Below are positions 1 to 12,501 of a DNA stretch of 64,000 nt, piece after piece. How positions within the stretch are numbered: position 1 is the first letter of the stretch; the number at the start of each line of letters is the position of its first letter. The position numbers were made by a program, and so were the translations under genes. The notes beneath the pieces were generated by a model that was given only the letters and a program-made list of their open reading frames with translations, searched no databases and was not told the origin of the DNA. The stretch comes from Clarkia xantiana subsp. parviflora. Taxonomy: Eukaryota > Streptophyta > Magnoliopsida > Myrtales > Onagraceae. Location of the stretch: the NCBI GenBank assembly GCA_036873135.1, contig JAPTYO010000007.1, forward strand, positions 18,086,763 through 18,150,762, given 5' to 3'.

Positions 1-2546
1 ACTGACAATCTTTCATCACCGGGGACTTCGCCACCATCGTCATTTCGTGGGACTCTGTTTATTCTGGACACCACAGTAGATTCAAAGTATAATGAACAAA
101 ATGTTGAAGTCTCCTGGACAAGGTAGGCTTCACAAATTGATGCCTCGACATGAGCCTTATTTCCGACCTTCATCTTCAAACCATGCAAGAACCTGTTATT
201 TCATGAATGGAAAAAAGTTATTTAAAAAATAAAGGTCTTAACTTATAAACGATTAACTGATACGTTCCTCTTAAAAAGTACCTTTCAAACGGATACATCC
301 AACGATATTGTACCGGTCCGCCGAGCTCGGCCTCATATGGTAAGTGTACTAATAAGTGCTCACTAATATCAAAAAATCCTGGGGGAAAGAACTTTTCTAA
401 CTTGCAGATGGTCTCGACAATCTGTTCTTTAAGTTCTCTTATGCGGTTGAGGTCCAAAACTTGAGAGCAAATGTCTTTGAAAAAACAACTCAACTCAATT
501 AGCACTTCCCATATTGCATCTGGAACCATATCTCGAAATGCTATAGGTAGTAGCATTTGAAGCATTACATGACAATCATGACTTTTCAACCCAGTACACT
601 TCAACTCATCCACATTCACACACCTAGAGATATTGGATCCATAAGCATCAGGCAGTTTCATTTCCTTTAGCCAATTGTACACTTTCCGTCGTTGTTCTTT
701 GGTTAAAGCATAAGATGCTCTAGGTTTGAACTTTTTCCCATAACGGTCTTCTAGCTCAAGCTCCGGACGGTTACATAGTACAGCTAAGTCTAGTCTTGCT
801 TTAGCATTGTCTTTTGTCTTGCCTTTGACATCCATCACAGTGTTGAATATGTTCTCGAAAACGTTCTTCTCTACATGCATCACATCAAGATTATGCCTAA
901 TCAATGCAGTACGCCAATATGGTAACTCCCAAAATATGCTTTTCTTTCTCCAATGGTGCTCTGTACCATAACCTGCAATGTCATTTCTATGATGTGTTCC
1001 GAATATGACGTTCGGTAAGGCAGACACTCTTTCAAACAACTCATCACCAGACAGTATGGGTGGGGATCCTTCCGTCACAACCACCCCTTTTCGAAATTGA
1101 TCCATCTGCTCCCTGAAAGGATGTGAGTGTGGTAAAAATTTACGGTGACAATCAAAATGTGACGGTTTCCCACCGTTCTTCAACCAAAATGCATTGGATT
1201 TCTCCATACAGTATGGACATGCCATTTTTCCCGCGGTACCCCATCCTAAGAGCATGGCATATGCAGGCAAGTCACTAATAGTCCACAGTAGCGCAGCACG
1301 CATTGTGAAATTCTCTTTCCGCAATGAATCAAAAGCTTGCACACCATACAACCATAATTGTTGTAGCTCATCAACTAACGGCCTAAAAAATACATCAATA
1401 TTGTTAATTGGATCAGTTGGGCCAGGAATAATCATATTCAAAAACATATACGGCTCTTTCATGCACATCCATGGTGGTAGGTTATACACCGTAAGAATAA
1501 CAGGACAACAAGAGTATTTCACACCATATTGGTTGAAAGGGGGTGAAACCATCGGTACAAAGCCCGAGTCGCACATTTCGAGGCTCATAGGCAAAATCTG
1601 GGTGTGTTCTACTAAAGTGTTTCCACGCCTCACTATCAGATGGATGACTCATTTTCTCTCCATCAGAACGTCTCTCATGATGCCAAGTCATGTGCGGTGC
1701 AGTCTTCGGAGACATGTAGAGTCGCTGCAATCTTGGAGTGATTGGTAAATAGCGCAAGACCCTAAAAGGAATGCCTTTTTTCTTCCTAGTGGGTTCCACC
1801 TTAAATCGAGGGTGGTCACAAATGCGGCACTTTGTCAGGTGCATGTCTTGCTTATAATAAAGCATACAATTATTAATGCATGAATCAATCTTCTCATAAC
1901 CAAGTCCAAGCTTCCTCATTTTCTTCTTTATTTGGTAGTAGTTTTTCGGTAGCTTGTGATTTTCCGGAAGCATCTCACTAAAAGTCTGGATCATGTCATC
2001 AAAGGCACTAGCACTAACATGACCCTCAGCTTTTCTATTTAATAATTGAGACATGGCAGATAGTACAGTATGTTTCGTGCAACCATCCCATAGTGGTTCC
2101 GCTGCATCTCTCAACATTGAATAGAAACTTGCGGCATCTTGATTGGGAACCTCCTCACCATTACTACTCGATGTAGTTCCACCTTGATGTTGCTCAAATT
2201 GGTATCCAATCCCGTCGACTACCATTTGTACATAGGGGTTGTCATTGTCAATTCCTGCAATGAAGTTACAGTTTCTACCATGCATATCATCCTCATCCTC
2301 GCCATGAGAAGTCCACCGTGTGTAGTTTTCAATAAACCCCTTTCTGTAAAGATGTTCCTTCACTGTTCCTGTGTCCTTAAAGTATCTATTTCCGCAATTT
2401 ACACATGGACACTTAATGTGTCGACGACCTCGTGATGCAGAATAATTCACCGCAACTTGAAGGAATGATTCTACATTATCCTTAAACTCTTGACGAAGTT
2501 CCCCACCATCATATCGCCGCCACATCCAACTTCTGTCTAGATCCAT
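1..2546 (-). pseudogene. CACTA TNP2-type transposase, frameshifted, 3' end outside window
   Basis: Transposase of the CACTA element; it binds the element ends and cuts and pastes the DNA. The start at 2546 opens a transposase-associated N-terminal domain (residues 1-80; motif KCPCVNCGN, then a YTRWTSHGE-type motif). The TNP2-type catalytic domain follows through about 218-1640, and a DUF4218-type tail includes KAHVEASICEAYL in 1-192. Two reading frames cover it. They overlap at 1482-1633, and the break maps to a C5T3 run (plus strand 1536-1543), where one extra base separates DGFTPF from the downstream NQYGVKYSC frame. An 89-bp intron (about 193-281, GT-AG on the minus strand) joins PFER to FLHGLK. 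The gene runs off the left edge. The frameshift makes this copy probably inactive unless it is a base-calling error. Confidence 0.85.
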
Positions 2547-3483
2547 AATGTAGGAGCTTTTTTCAAATAAATGAATGACCTGTTAGACCTGTTAACAATT
2601 ACGTCAAATACAAATCTTGTAAAAACAAGAAGTGCAATATCACTTATAATTTGTTTCTTTTCCCTTTTGATTAAATGTTACAATTTAGAAAACAGCTCAT
2701 GATATTTTATAATCATTATGATATGAATATCAATTTTCATTTAACTATATTCAAATTTGGCATGATAACATAACATGATCAAATTACATTTATAAATGTG
2801 ATAATTCGATAACATAAAAGTTAGGTGAATTTTTGAATAGTCGAGCAAATACTATTATGTCATTGGTATATTTAAATTACATAACCAACCAATATATAGA
2901 ATTTTATGAAATCAATTATAATTGAAAATGTATACTATTAAAATTATCTATGTTCAAACATATTAACAATTTTACACTCTAGTTATACATTTTATATTTT
3001 TATGGCAATCAAATACTTCGTCAACAATATAACAAATCAATTCATCAATTCTTAAATAATGCAATCTAATTGATATGCGACTAATTAAATTAACATAAAC
3101 ACATAACTTCAAAAAAAATAGAGGAATATATGATTAATAATATATTTCTTAGATGAATGTATCAAAATATCCAAGATTTGGCTAGCTATTTGAAATTCAT
3201 ATAAAAGATACATGAACAAATAAGGAAATGATCAATATGTATATATACCTTGATTCTTGATTTGGAGTTACCGCGATCCACAGCTTAGAAGAGCATAGAA
3301 GACAATGGACAAGCAACTTAGAATAAGATTTAAGAGGAGAAGTTCTGAGAGGATTTGTTTTGTGAAAAAGAAGGATTTGTTCTGTGAAGAAGAAGATCTC
3401 GATATAATGGTTGGAAGGTTGAGTAATTAAATACTCAACTGCCGGTAGTTGAAAAGTAATAACCCCGATGAATAACTTAATAA
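2547..3483. other. AT-rich CACTA 5' noncoding region
   Basis: No gene is seen. This AT-rich sequence lies between the transposase start and the nested Helitron, and belongs to the transposase 5' region or an unspliced leader. The Helitron joins it at an A/T dinucleotide at 3483/3484. Confidence 0.6.
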
Positions 3484-3880
3484 CTAGGTGCTGACCCCGC
3501 GCTACGCGCGGGGCGACCTGTGAAATTGTAGTTATTAAAATGTGTATGTAATATTTTGAAATTTTATCACTCAGTTGATGCTAAAAGGCTATATTAATTA
3601 AACCCATGTAGTACATTTACGTAGCATCCACCTATCGTATAAAGTTGAAACATTATATATCTAAAAAATGTTGTCATTACCAAGCTCATTTGGGATGTGG
3701 GGGGAGGTTTATTTCTTCTATTCATGCACCGACACTACTAAGGAAGAACGAACATGATATTATACGAAACACACAAACCCTAACTGCTAAAAAAATGAAG
3801 TACTGTAGAGATCATGTGTTGAATAAAACGTATATATATGGAGAGAGAGGATGATGATGTATATGCACAACCAATCTCTT

Positions 3881-4390
3881 TTATTGCTGCCTCAATTGTT
3901 TGTAGAACTTTGCAATGAACTCTTCCGTAGCTTTATCAACATAAGCATCTTCATCATCATTCTTCAACGGGAACTGCGAGATAGTTATCCTGAGCTTCCT
4001 TGCCATTGGTGTCCGGCCAAACCCCGACAACATAGGAGATGCCAAAATCTCCACCATTGCAGCTCCATGATCCAAATAATTGGTCATCTCCAACATCTCA
4101 ACAACTTGGCGGTCGAAGTTGAACTGAGTCGGGTCACCGTCAAGTGTGTCAGGCACGTGGGTGCACCCAAAGAGCAGATTGTGGAAGAAGCTGCTCTTTC
4201 TTGGCTTCCAAAATTCATATTCAAGTGGTGGGTTCTTCTAGAAAAACTTCTTTAGATTATTCATCCAAAATTTCTTCAAACATTGAAAGGGAAGCAGAGA
4301 ATCTAGCAACCTAGAAGCAAGCAACCAATATTTAGATTCACCATGGCCTCTGTTAGCCACAAACACATTATCCTCAAGTATTTCACAGAC
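3881..4390 (-). pseudogene. Captured DUF761-type plant gene fragment
   Basis: The minus-strand translation resembles the C-terminal exon of small plant DUF761 proteins. It has an upstream SKYWLLASRLLDSLLPF stretch, a PPLEYEF motif, and a C-terminal EEFIAKFYKQLRQQ that matches the DUF761 signature. A plausible splice acceptor (ATAG before GTCTGTG, 4390) suggests the fragment begins at an exon border, and the frame closes at 3881. An in-frame TAG at 4238-4240 interrupts it, and the usual EYEF-S-C-S motif has changed to EYEFWKPR. It lies wholly inside the Helitron, so I infer capture of a host exon followed by decay. The function of DUF761 proteins is poorly known; some are linked to growth and stress phenotypes. 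Confidence 0.6.
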
Positions 4391-6819
4391 CTATAAATTG
4401 CCAACATCTGTCAGAGTATTCCGACATTTTAGAAAATGAAAAATCTTAATCCTTATGATTTTTATCCATTATCCATTAATTACGATAAATAAATAAATAT
4501 GTAAATCCATAAAAAAAGTTGTTGGCAAAAAAAAAAAAATCCATTAAAATTTGAAAAAGACACAATTAAAGAAAATAGCAGAATTAAAATACCAAGGTCT
4601 AAGATCTTGTAGAACCTCATTTGATTTGCTGAAACAGATGATCTTGGTCAAATACAAATTCTTTAATAAAAACATAATTATAGGCACTTAAACTGCATCT
4701 CCGTGGCCCAGTTTCTAAGAATTATACTTTTAACTCCTAATGTGAGTTTCATTCTAAAAAATGCCAAAGTAGTATCTAGCATTGCAATGCCGATCAAAAA
4801 ATTCATCTATTTTGTTTAAGTTTCATCAAGTTGTACCGAAACCTATGGAAAAGTACTTTGACATATTAAAAAAGTGTCATATATGTGTATTACCTGATTG
4901 TAGAGCTTTTCAGCTCTGATCGTCAGAGAGTGCTTTTTATAGAAATTGAAATGAAATGTAGGCCTGAATCTATAATATCTAGGAAACCCAGTAATCACTT
5001 CTCTGTGGTGAATATAACTGAAAACATATTTTCATGACTTCTCTTCTACCACGATGTTGGAAATCGAAATAAAGGTTTGTTTTCTGAGGCAGCTTCAAAA
5101 CTTTGGTAGCTTGGTGAGACCGTTGATTAATGAGATGACTCTTGCGTTGCCCGCCTCCTCCTCAGCCCTAAAGAATGAATAGTGTTTCCGGTGAGTTACG
5201 TAATTTGCATTGAGTTAAATCACAAACCAAAAAGACCTCACCTTGTGATTGACATAAGTGAAATGCGAGGGACACGTGCCCTTTACATTCAACAACTCTT
5301 CGCAGTGAGAATCAATAAGAAAATTCAACCAAATCATTTAACCAAAGGCACATCAATACACTACATAGCCATTTAACACGTAATATATTAATATTTTCCC
5401 ATTTTGATCAACTACATGTCACATTTGATGGAACTACATCCGTTAAATTCAACCAAAGACCTAGCTGAAATCCCAAAAGATAATGATTTTTTTACATCAT
5501 TCTCTACCTTGATATAATTCACATGCTTGAGATATAATTTTCCCTAATATGAAGCAATTTTTTAATAAAAATTTCACGAATAAGACCTAAATAATACATA
5601 ACAGTGACGTGGATTACCTTCTTCTTAGTGGTCTCCATAACGGCCTATCCCCACTCGTCAGCTTCTCAATTAGCTTGATCAAGTAGTTGACATTCCTATT
5701 AACCAAACAACACTAAGAACCAATAGGGAGCATACGCTATGAAGGAATTCAGTATGGTGAATTAAAATCTGAATAACTGAAGAAAAAAAACAATTGAAAG
5801 ATTAAAATTTATTGACAAAAGGAGAAGTGAGTTTATTAATTCATAAGAAAATTTAAAGGTTTATTCTTATAACACAATCAAATTCAATTCCCACACCACA
5901 TTCGCCTGTTGACAAAGCTCATATTACAAACATTAATATAAAACAAATCACCAAGAGCAACACTATCGTTAAACATCAAATGCGAGAAATTCCATATAAT
6001 TAACTAAATACTGCAACACAACTAAACTCGTAAAATACTTCTGATTATCTGGAATCACAGATTTACACATCAGTGGATTCGAAAATCCATCCAATGATGT
6101 AAATGCAGTCTTCAACATATATGTGTTTCACAAAATCAAGAAAATAAGCAAACCGAACATAGTTTTAACCCAAAAAATTTCTTTGAAGTTCACAAAAAGA
6201 AAAAAACAGAACTTGATCATTTAGAACTACTAATATTAATACCTACTTTCTTTCAGGCTCAAAAGGCTTGTCTTCATGTGAAAAATCATCGTTAAGTCGA
6301 TTATCTCATTTACTCAACCAACAACCACATTTCTAAGCATGATTTTATCTAAAACTGCCAAGAACACGGATTAAAACTTTGCTACATTAATCTATGCAGC
6401 ACATTCAAGTTAAAATTACAACAAACCAGCTGCATCCAGTGCCTTCTTGAACTCTTCATCCTTTTTCCACGGCCTAAATTGTATTTCACCATAAATATAA
6501 TATGTAAAATTTCGGTGGTATAAGATTAATATATCAATAATCTCCATCAAATCATCCTATTTCATCTCAAGGGTTCAGCTGAAACAGTGACTTCAAAGAG
6601 CAGTAAAGGAGAGCGGTTAGATTACCTCCTTGATAGTGTGTTTGAATTTCGAAGTGAGTTTTCATTTTCGTCATGAGATGATGGTCTGTTCCAGTGCACA
6701 TAAGGTTAAAGACGACTCCTGCAGAAGTTAAATCAAGCGCTATCACATCAATTTCTTCCTTTCATCAAATCAATCTTACTGGTATAGAAGTATTAATAGT
6801 ATAATTTTGTAACAATTCC

Positions 6820-7035
6820 TCAAATTGGCAAAGATACCGAACAATTCCTCATCGCACTGAGGCCCTCCTTCAAGCACAACAACTCCTTTATATCATAGTC
6901 CTTGACGATGTGGATCTTGTACGGCACCTGAGCCACCACCAGCGGCCTCGCTGGGTGATCAGTCTTGGACGCGGTCAGATCGTCGTAAAGCAACCTTGAC
7001 TCCACCAGCGGCCTCGCTAGGTCAATCAGGTCCAT
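6820..7035 (-). other. Short ORF inside the Helitron, possible captured fragment
   Basis: A 71-codon minus-strand reading frame in GC-richer sequence than its surroundings. It contains an imperfect internal repeat (ARPLVESRLL and ARPLVVAQVP) and ends in a stretch starting KDYDIKELLCLKEGL. I do not recognise a family. The position near the Helitron 5' end and the local base composition fit a captured exon, but a chance ORF is possible. The rest of the Helitron (4391-6819) shows only short unrecognised frames, such as one near 6430-6480 reading WKKDEEFKKALDAAG on the minus strand. Confidence 0.25.
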
Positions 7036-7499
7036 GTCGATCCTCCTTTCTTATAGCAAACCTTGCTTCCGGAGATGATCGGAGAGAGAGGCGTATCTCT
7101 GAGTGAACGATCCGAAGAGCCAAATATCATCAATTGCTGAATAGAAGAATGAAACAGACATGGCTATAGGGAGCGGAAGAGAAGAGCCAGGAAGGGCAGG
7201 TCGCGGGGGAGTTTGGAGTTGGAAGGTTAAAAACAGGGAGATGTAGATATTTGAAAGATGAGGAGTTGAGTAGATGATGGGGTATTAATTAGGGTCATCA
7301 ATGACGAAGCGTTTAGGGAGAATTAATTAGAGAGAGAAGATTAATTAGAGGAAGATCGTGGCGAGCAAACCGGAGCAGAGCAGACTGGACCGGACCGGAC
7401 AACATGCTGATGTGGCGAAAGCAGAGTCCCTCTCTTATGCTGACGTGGCGAAACCACAACCCTCCTACCTCACTCCTCTTGCCTTATTATATATATAGA

Positions 7500-7837
7500 T
7501 TATATAATAGTTGAAACGGGTCAAAAACGGGTCAATAGCGATTCAACCGTTTCTAAAACTTCAATTTTTTTAGAAACCAACTATTGAATCCATTTGGATT
7601 CGACTGATGATGTCATTTCGAAATATTAGTTAGGTGTGAATCTATTTCGTTTCTAATTATTTTTTAAAACGACTTCAAAACAAGGTCAACTTGGTTTCAA
7701 AAAGTAGTTTCATGAGGTATTTCAAATTGGTTTCAAATATGTTTTTCGATTTTAACTGGTTTTAACCCCGTTTCTATTATGAAACGGTCTAGGTTGGTTT
7801 CTATAGACCGATGCCTTAGGTCATCTCTCTTGTAGTG
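7500..7837. repeat. CACTA subterminal repeats and terminal inverted repeat
   Basis: Short GAAACC/GGTTTC and GAAACGG motifs recur in both orientations through this stretch, which ends in the CACTA terminus. Transposases of this class bind such clustered subterminal motifs. Confidence 0.7.
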
Positions 7838-9594
7838 TAAAGTATATATGAGTTATTATTTTTCTGAAATGGGATTGATTTAATAAGAAATATTAATGAG
7901 AAATAGATTACGACACTCTTATTTTAATATCTACTATATTAAGATGTCATATCGATGCGTGTTCTTTTCTTTTTGAGTATAAGATATTACTAATGCTATA
8001 TACATTTACACTAGATGCGTTAAATGTAAAAGCTTCTTAAAGTGATATATATCTTCGTAAAAATTCAAATACTATTACTAGTTTTATTAATTAATTAATG
8101 GATAATATATTATCTTTATTATTATATTATTCCTAGAAAAGAAAAATACAGTTCCGTACTTGGTTATATTTTAATGAAAAAGGAAAAAGAAATGTTGAAG
8201 GTTAGACGTTTTTATCGAAGAGCATGGATCCCAATAAAAAATTTCACGTTATCCGTCAGATCGAAGACAAGGACGTTGTGGGGCCCAATCCACATCACCA
8301 ACACATGGCACCTCGTAGATCCTCTCACCGTACTCCTTGATTTTTAAGCTTTCGTTGTTAGTTTCTTTCTTTCATTCCATTCATTCCCCCAAAGAAGCAC
8401 GTTTCTTCAATTTTACGTGATCCACGGTCCTCATTTTCTATAACATTATATTGGAGGAAGATAAATAAAAAGTTGACACGATACGTGCAAATAACTTGAG
8501 TTATTATTCACCCAAAAAAAAAAGTAGACTTTTACTGCGCGTGAAATCGTCTAAAATTGAAGAATCTTAAAGTTATATGTATAGACTTATAAGTTTTCAA
8601 GAAGCAGCCACCTTTTTTTAACTACTTTTCTTTTTGCAAAGAACATGCATACAGCTGAATATTCAACCTATCATGCTTGTAAGAACATGTGCATACCAAA
8701 CTCTTTAAAATTTATTATTATTATTATTTGGCTATGTTATATATAATTACGACGGATAAACTTTTAAGGCAATCTTTTATTTTAATATTAAATTCATAAT
8801 ATTTAGTTGATTAATATCATTCATACATTTCTCATCCATATATAAGTGACATGCAATGTAATTTAGTTTAAAAGCTTCCAAAATCTTTCATTCAATATCA
8901 AAATATGTTACAAAATTTTAACCATCTCTCACTATTTCTAATATATATTTATAATTTTCTTCTTAAAGCAATCTCATTTAATAAACTTTGTAGACTACTA
9001 ACTAAAATTTACACTACTATAATTTATGAAAAGAAATTATGTGTATATATTAAATTTTTAATTGAAAATTAAATTTATGACTACATTAATGATAATTACG
9101 TATATTATGTCTCAATTTCATTAAAATAATAGCCATATCTGACCATCATGTACATAATCATAAGTATGCTTGTAATGTAAAAAGTTTAGCACATGAATCA
9201 AAAATCATTTTTATGAACTTCTCAACTCAAACATATATTCAATAAACTAAAGAACTTGTATATATTCAGTAAGTTATTTTTAAATATATTATTTATATAA
9301 TTTTTTTATTAATTATTATATACGAAAAATTACTACATTAAAGGATGCACGAGTCAGTTTTCTTCTAATGATTATTCAAATAATATTTTCGTTAAATGGA
9401 AGAAGGTCAGAAGAAGAGAGCTATCTGTCTACCTAGACAGCCCACAGACAGAGAAAAGCTTCAACTTTGAATTATAGAAGCCCACGCCATAATGCCATGC
9501 GACCTCAACTCTTCTCTGGAAGCTTCTAGCGAAATTCATAATTTTTTAGTTAAGTCGTACACTATATATGTGATTAGTGTAACGATTCGATACT
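7838..9594. other. AT-rich intergenic region, no gene recognised
   Basis: Strongly AT-rich sequence with no reading frame of note on either strand. A GC-richer patch at about 8220-8330 shows no recognisable coding or RNA signature. Confidence 0.5.
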
Positions 9595-9604
9595 TTATAT
9601 TTTA

Positions 9605-9921
9605 GGGATAAATATACTTTTCATACCACTTGACTTAAGTCCGGTTAGATCAATTTGGGTCAGGGTTCGATTTTGAAATCTTATAACTAAATTGAATAAA
9701 AGATAAGATGTATTATTAGAGAAACTAAATTGAATAAAATAAAAAGTTTAGGGCCACTCACGTGCACGGCACACGACTCTTAACGGTTAAAATAGACGGA
9801 ACTTTAACGGAGGTACCAAAAGGGTACATAATGTAAACGGTTGATACCAAAAGTATAAAAAAAAAAATGGTATGAAAAGTGGATTCCGATCGAACAAGTG
9901 GTATGCAAATTACATTTATCC
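9605..9921. mobile_element. MULE-type MITE, about 317 bp, with 10-bp target duplication
   Basis: Both ends carry the inverted motif GGATAAATRTA followed about 6 bases later by CATACCACTTG. The flanks are a perfect direct repeat, TTATATTTTA, at 9595-9604 and 9922-9931. A 9-10-bp duplication fits Mutator-like elements. There is no coding capacity. Confidence 0.75.
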
Positions 9922-9996
9922 TTATATTTTAATTAAAAATTTGAGTTTAAATCATGACGAATCTTGAAAAAAAAAATCACAATCATCTGTTACCTT

Positions 9997-10430
9997 TTAC
10001 CTCAAACTTATATAAGCTAATCAATGTGGTCCTCAAACTATTTTTTGAACTAAAACTTCAATATTTTTAACTTATGTAAATTGTTCCTTAAATTTAAACC
10101 TATGACTATGGTTAGTCCCTGACTTGAGTTCTAGTATGAACTCGAACCCAGGTCAGGGACCCACCATGATCGTGGTTTGAACCCATTTAATTGGAGGGTT
10201 CAAACTCCGCAACTGAGAAAGGTTATCCATACAATTGGAGGGATTCGAAACACGACTAGTATTATTTTAAGCTTAGATCTTGTCGACCAGGTATGAGACC
10301 CAAGCCGGAATCTACCCGGCTGTGGGTCAAAGTTTAAGGATCAATTTTGATAAAAATTAAATTATTGGTTCTGTAATTAAAAAAAGTTTGAATAGCACGT
10401 TGATCATGTTGTATAAGTTTGAGGTAAAAC
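9997..10430. mobile_element. Inverted-repeat element (MITE-like), about 430 bp
   Basis: TTTTACCTCAAACTTATA at the left is matched in inverse orientation at the right (TATAAGTTTGAGGTAAAA), and similarity continues inward for roughly 70 bp. I could not define a target duplication, so the superfamily is open. Noncoding. Confidence 0.6.
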
Positions 10431-10744
10431 TTTAGATTCATTCTAAATATAAACAATGAAGTTTTTGATATTCATAACATAATTTAGCATTTCTGTCTAA
10501 TTTTAATGGAAACAGAGTAATAATAAATGTTTTCAAACATAAATGGATATAATACTCAATAAACTTAAATTGAGCAATAGTGATTCTGGAGCAAATATAA
10601 AAGGGCAATATGAAACTTTTCTTTTAATATAAATTAGAAGAACATACGCATATAATTCTTGATCAATTTTTTATATTAATGAATAAGTTAGACATATTTT
10701 TATATCTACTCTCACTTGAAAAAAATTATCTATCTATCTATCTA

Positions 10745-11305
10745 TCTATATATATAATAAGGGAGGAGGAGAGATAGAGCTCTAACCAGAGCTCGCCACG
10801 TCAGCAAGATGTTGGATTTAGGGTTGGGCTGGGCTGGGTTAAATATGCTTGGGCTTAATATGTTTGTGTTGAATAGTATAATTAAGTATATGTAATTTTA
10901 TTTAATAAGTGTATGTTTTGAATTTAATTATTTGTTTGAATAATACTATTTGACATTTTTTAAATATGTTACCTCTTTAGAAAATTTTGAATTAAAAAAA
11001 AAAAACAAAGTGAAAGTGAAACACTTAACACAAATGATTATTTCGTTCAATTCAAACAAATTTATAAAAACTTCATCCGTAAATAGTCTTTTGCATCACC
11101 ACCAGTCTATGAATTGACTATCTACACAAAAACGAATACTTCTTCAAAATTTTAAAATTAAAGAAGTATATTATTTTTATCAAATTCAAAAAATATTTTC
11201 AATTATTTTACTATGTTTTTTTTTTTACTTTTATTTTTACAAATAAAAATTAGGACTTACGATTTAACAACTAACCCCGCGCGTCGCGCGGGGAAAGCAC
11301 CCTAG
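10745..11305 (+). mobile_element. Short non-autonomous Helitron (561 bp)
   Basis: Starts TCTATATATATAATAAGG after an A. Ends with a GC hairpin (CCCCGCGCG-TC-GCGCGGGG in part, 11275-11293), AAAGCACC and CTAG before a T. It shares its first 16 bases, the internal GCCACGTCAGCA motif and the hairpin with the 4-kb Helitron at 3484-7499, so the two are one family. Its 5' end adjoins a TATC microsatellite (about 10727-10748). Confidence 0.85.
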
Positions 11306-11736
11306 TTATTAAATAAGAGTGTTGTACAAAAAGTTATAACTCTTTTTATTTGCGATATTCATAAGCAGATGTATAATATTATGCAAATAAAAGTAAAAAA
11401 GTATATCATTATAGATTTAAATCGATAATATATTTTTCATTGATGTATAAATTTTTCACGTGCAATTTAAAACTCAGAATTATTAGTTGTGTCGCGTTTA
11501 TATATTTAATGCAAGAAGTTCTATAATTGATTTTAAACCATAAAATTACTAGTTTTGTCACGAGTTTTTATCTAATTTAATGGAGCAAAATCGGATTTCT
11601 TTAGATTTTGATTAAACAATAAAAAATAAAAAGATGATCTTTTTTGCCATGAAAAATAATTCAAAGCCTAGCTGGACCGGACGTTCTAATGGACAAACGA
11701 TACGCCCGTGAAAAACGCTTAGATACCATTGAATGT

Positions 11737-11980
11737 GGACCTTTCTACCATGCTTTGGGAGCACCATGCTTTTGCCACTAATTTTTTTATTTTTCTATTG
11801 CCCTAAAGGTGAACCCCATAGGGAAATTGATATTATAGATAGTATGATACACATCTTAGGTGTAGTTAAAAAAATTCATATTTTTTCATACTTTTAAAGT
11901 TTTACTTATGTTACAATTAAGTCCACCATAATATTAAAAAAACCAAAAGCATGGTGCTCCCAAAGCATGGTAGAAAAATC
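11737..11980. mobile_element. MITE, 244 bp, with 9-bp target duplication
   Basis: The terminal inverted repeats share CTACCATGCTTTGGGAGCAC plus a few further bases on each side. The flanking direct repeat ATTGAATGT occurs at 11728-11736 and 11981-11989. The 9-bp duplication suggests a Mutator-type relative. Noncoding. Confidence 0.8.
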
Positions 11981-12501
11981 CATTGAATGTGCTAATTAGA
12001 TTAACGCCCAGTCTAGAAAGAAGGCGATAATTAGGTGTTTATACCCTACACTCTCTTTTATTTTTATATTGGCCCAACCAATTCGATGAATATCGTAAAC
12101 TTAAAGGATTAGGAAACGTAACCACCTTGACTTATTTGATGAAATAAAATGCACGAGTTTTGGCTAAAAGAATAAATTAAAAGCCTACAGAATAACGAAG
12201 AAAGATAAAAAGCTCAATGGGCTTAGAATAGTTATCCAACTCACTCTTTTGTTTGGTTCAAATATGAACGCAGTAGGCCGACCCATCATTATTCTTAAGC
12301 GAATCCGCTAGCTTAACAAATAACACGTTGGCCCAAAAAAAAAAACGCCTGCAAAGTATCATTAATAGTAAAACAAAATATTGGGAATATTTGTCATACT
12401 AACATGTTGTAAACTATACCGCTAATTAACCTAAAACATAATACGAGCATTCTCAATACTGACACTGAGCATACCAAATATTTTATATTCGCACGGAGTT
12501 T

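Larger units (their letters stand above)
3484..7499 (-). mobile_element. Helitron, non-autonomous, about 4.0 kb, nested in the CACTA element
   Basis: Rolling-circle transposon read on the minus strand. Its 5' end is TCTATATATATAATAAGG (complement of 7482-7499). Its 3' end is a perfect GC hairpin (CCCCGCGCG-TA-GCGCGGGG in part, plus strand about 3495-3513) followed by TCAGCAC and the terminal CTAG. The host bases on the element strand are A before and T after, the standard Helitron insertion site, with no target duplication. No Rep/helicase gene is visible in 4 kb, so it is non-autonomous. It carries a DUF761-type fragment and other possible fragments. The 561-bp element at 10745-11305 has the same 5' 16 bases and nearly the same hairpin. 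Confidence 0.85.
1..7837 (-). mobile_element. CACTA (En/Spm-type) DNA transposon, right part, left end outside window
   Basis: Cut-and-paste DNA transposon. The right terminus reads TTGTAGTG (its complement is CACTACAAGAGAG), which matches the CACTACAAGA-type terminal inverted repeats of plant CACTA elements. The 340 bp inside it are rich in short GAAACC/GGTTTC motifs, as expected of subterminal transposase-binding repeats. The transposase is on the minus strand, so this terminus is its 5' side. The three bases after the end (TAA, 7838-7840) are the likely target duplication, which cannot be confirmed without the other end. A Helitron (3484-7499) is nested between the transposase start and the terminus; without it the 5' region would be about 1.3 kb. 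Confidence 0.85.

Noticed and set aside
1194..1748. 184-codon plus-strand frame opposite the CACTA transposase
   Set aside because: A complement of conserved transposase codons; the translation resembles nothing, while the minus strand is a clear TNP2 protein.
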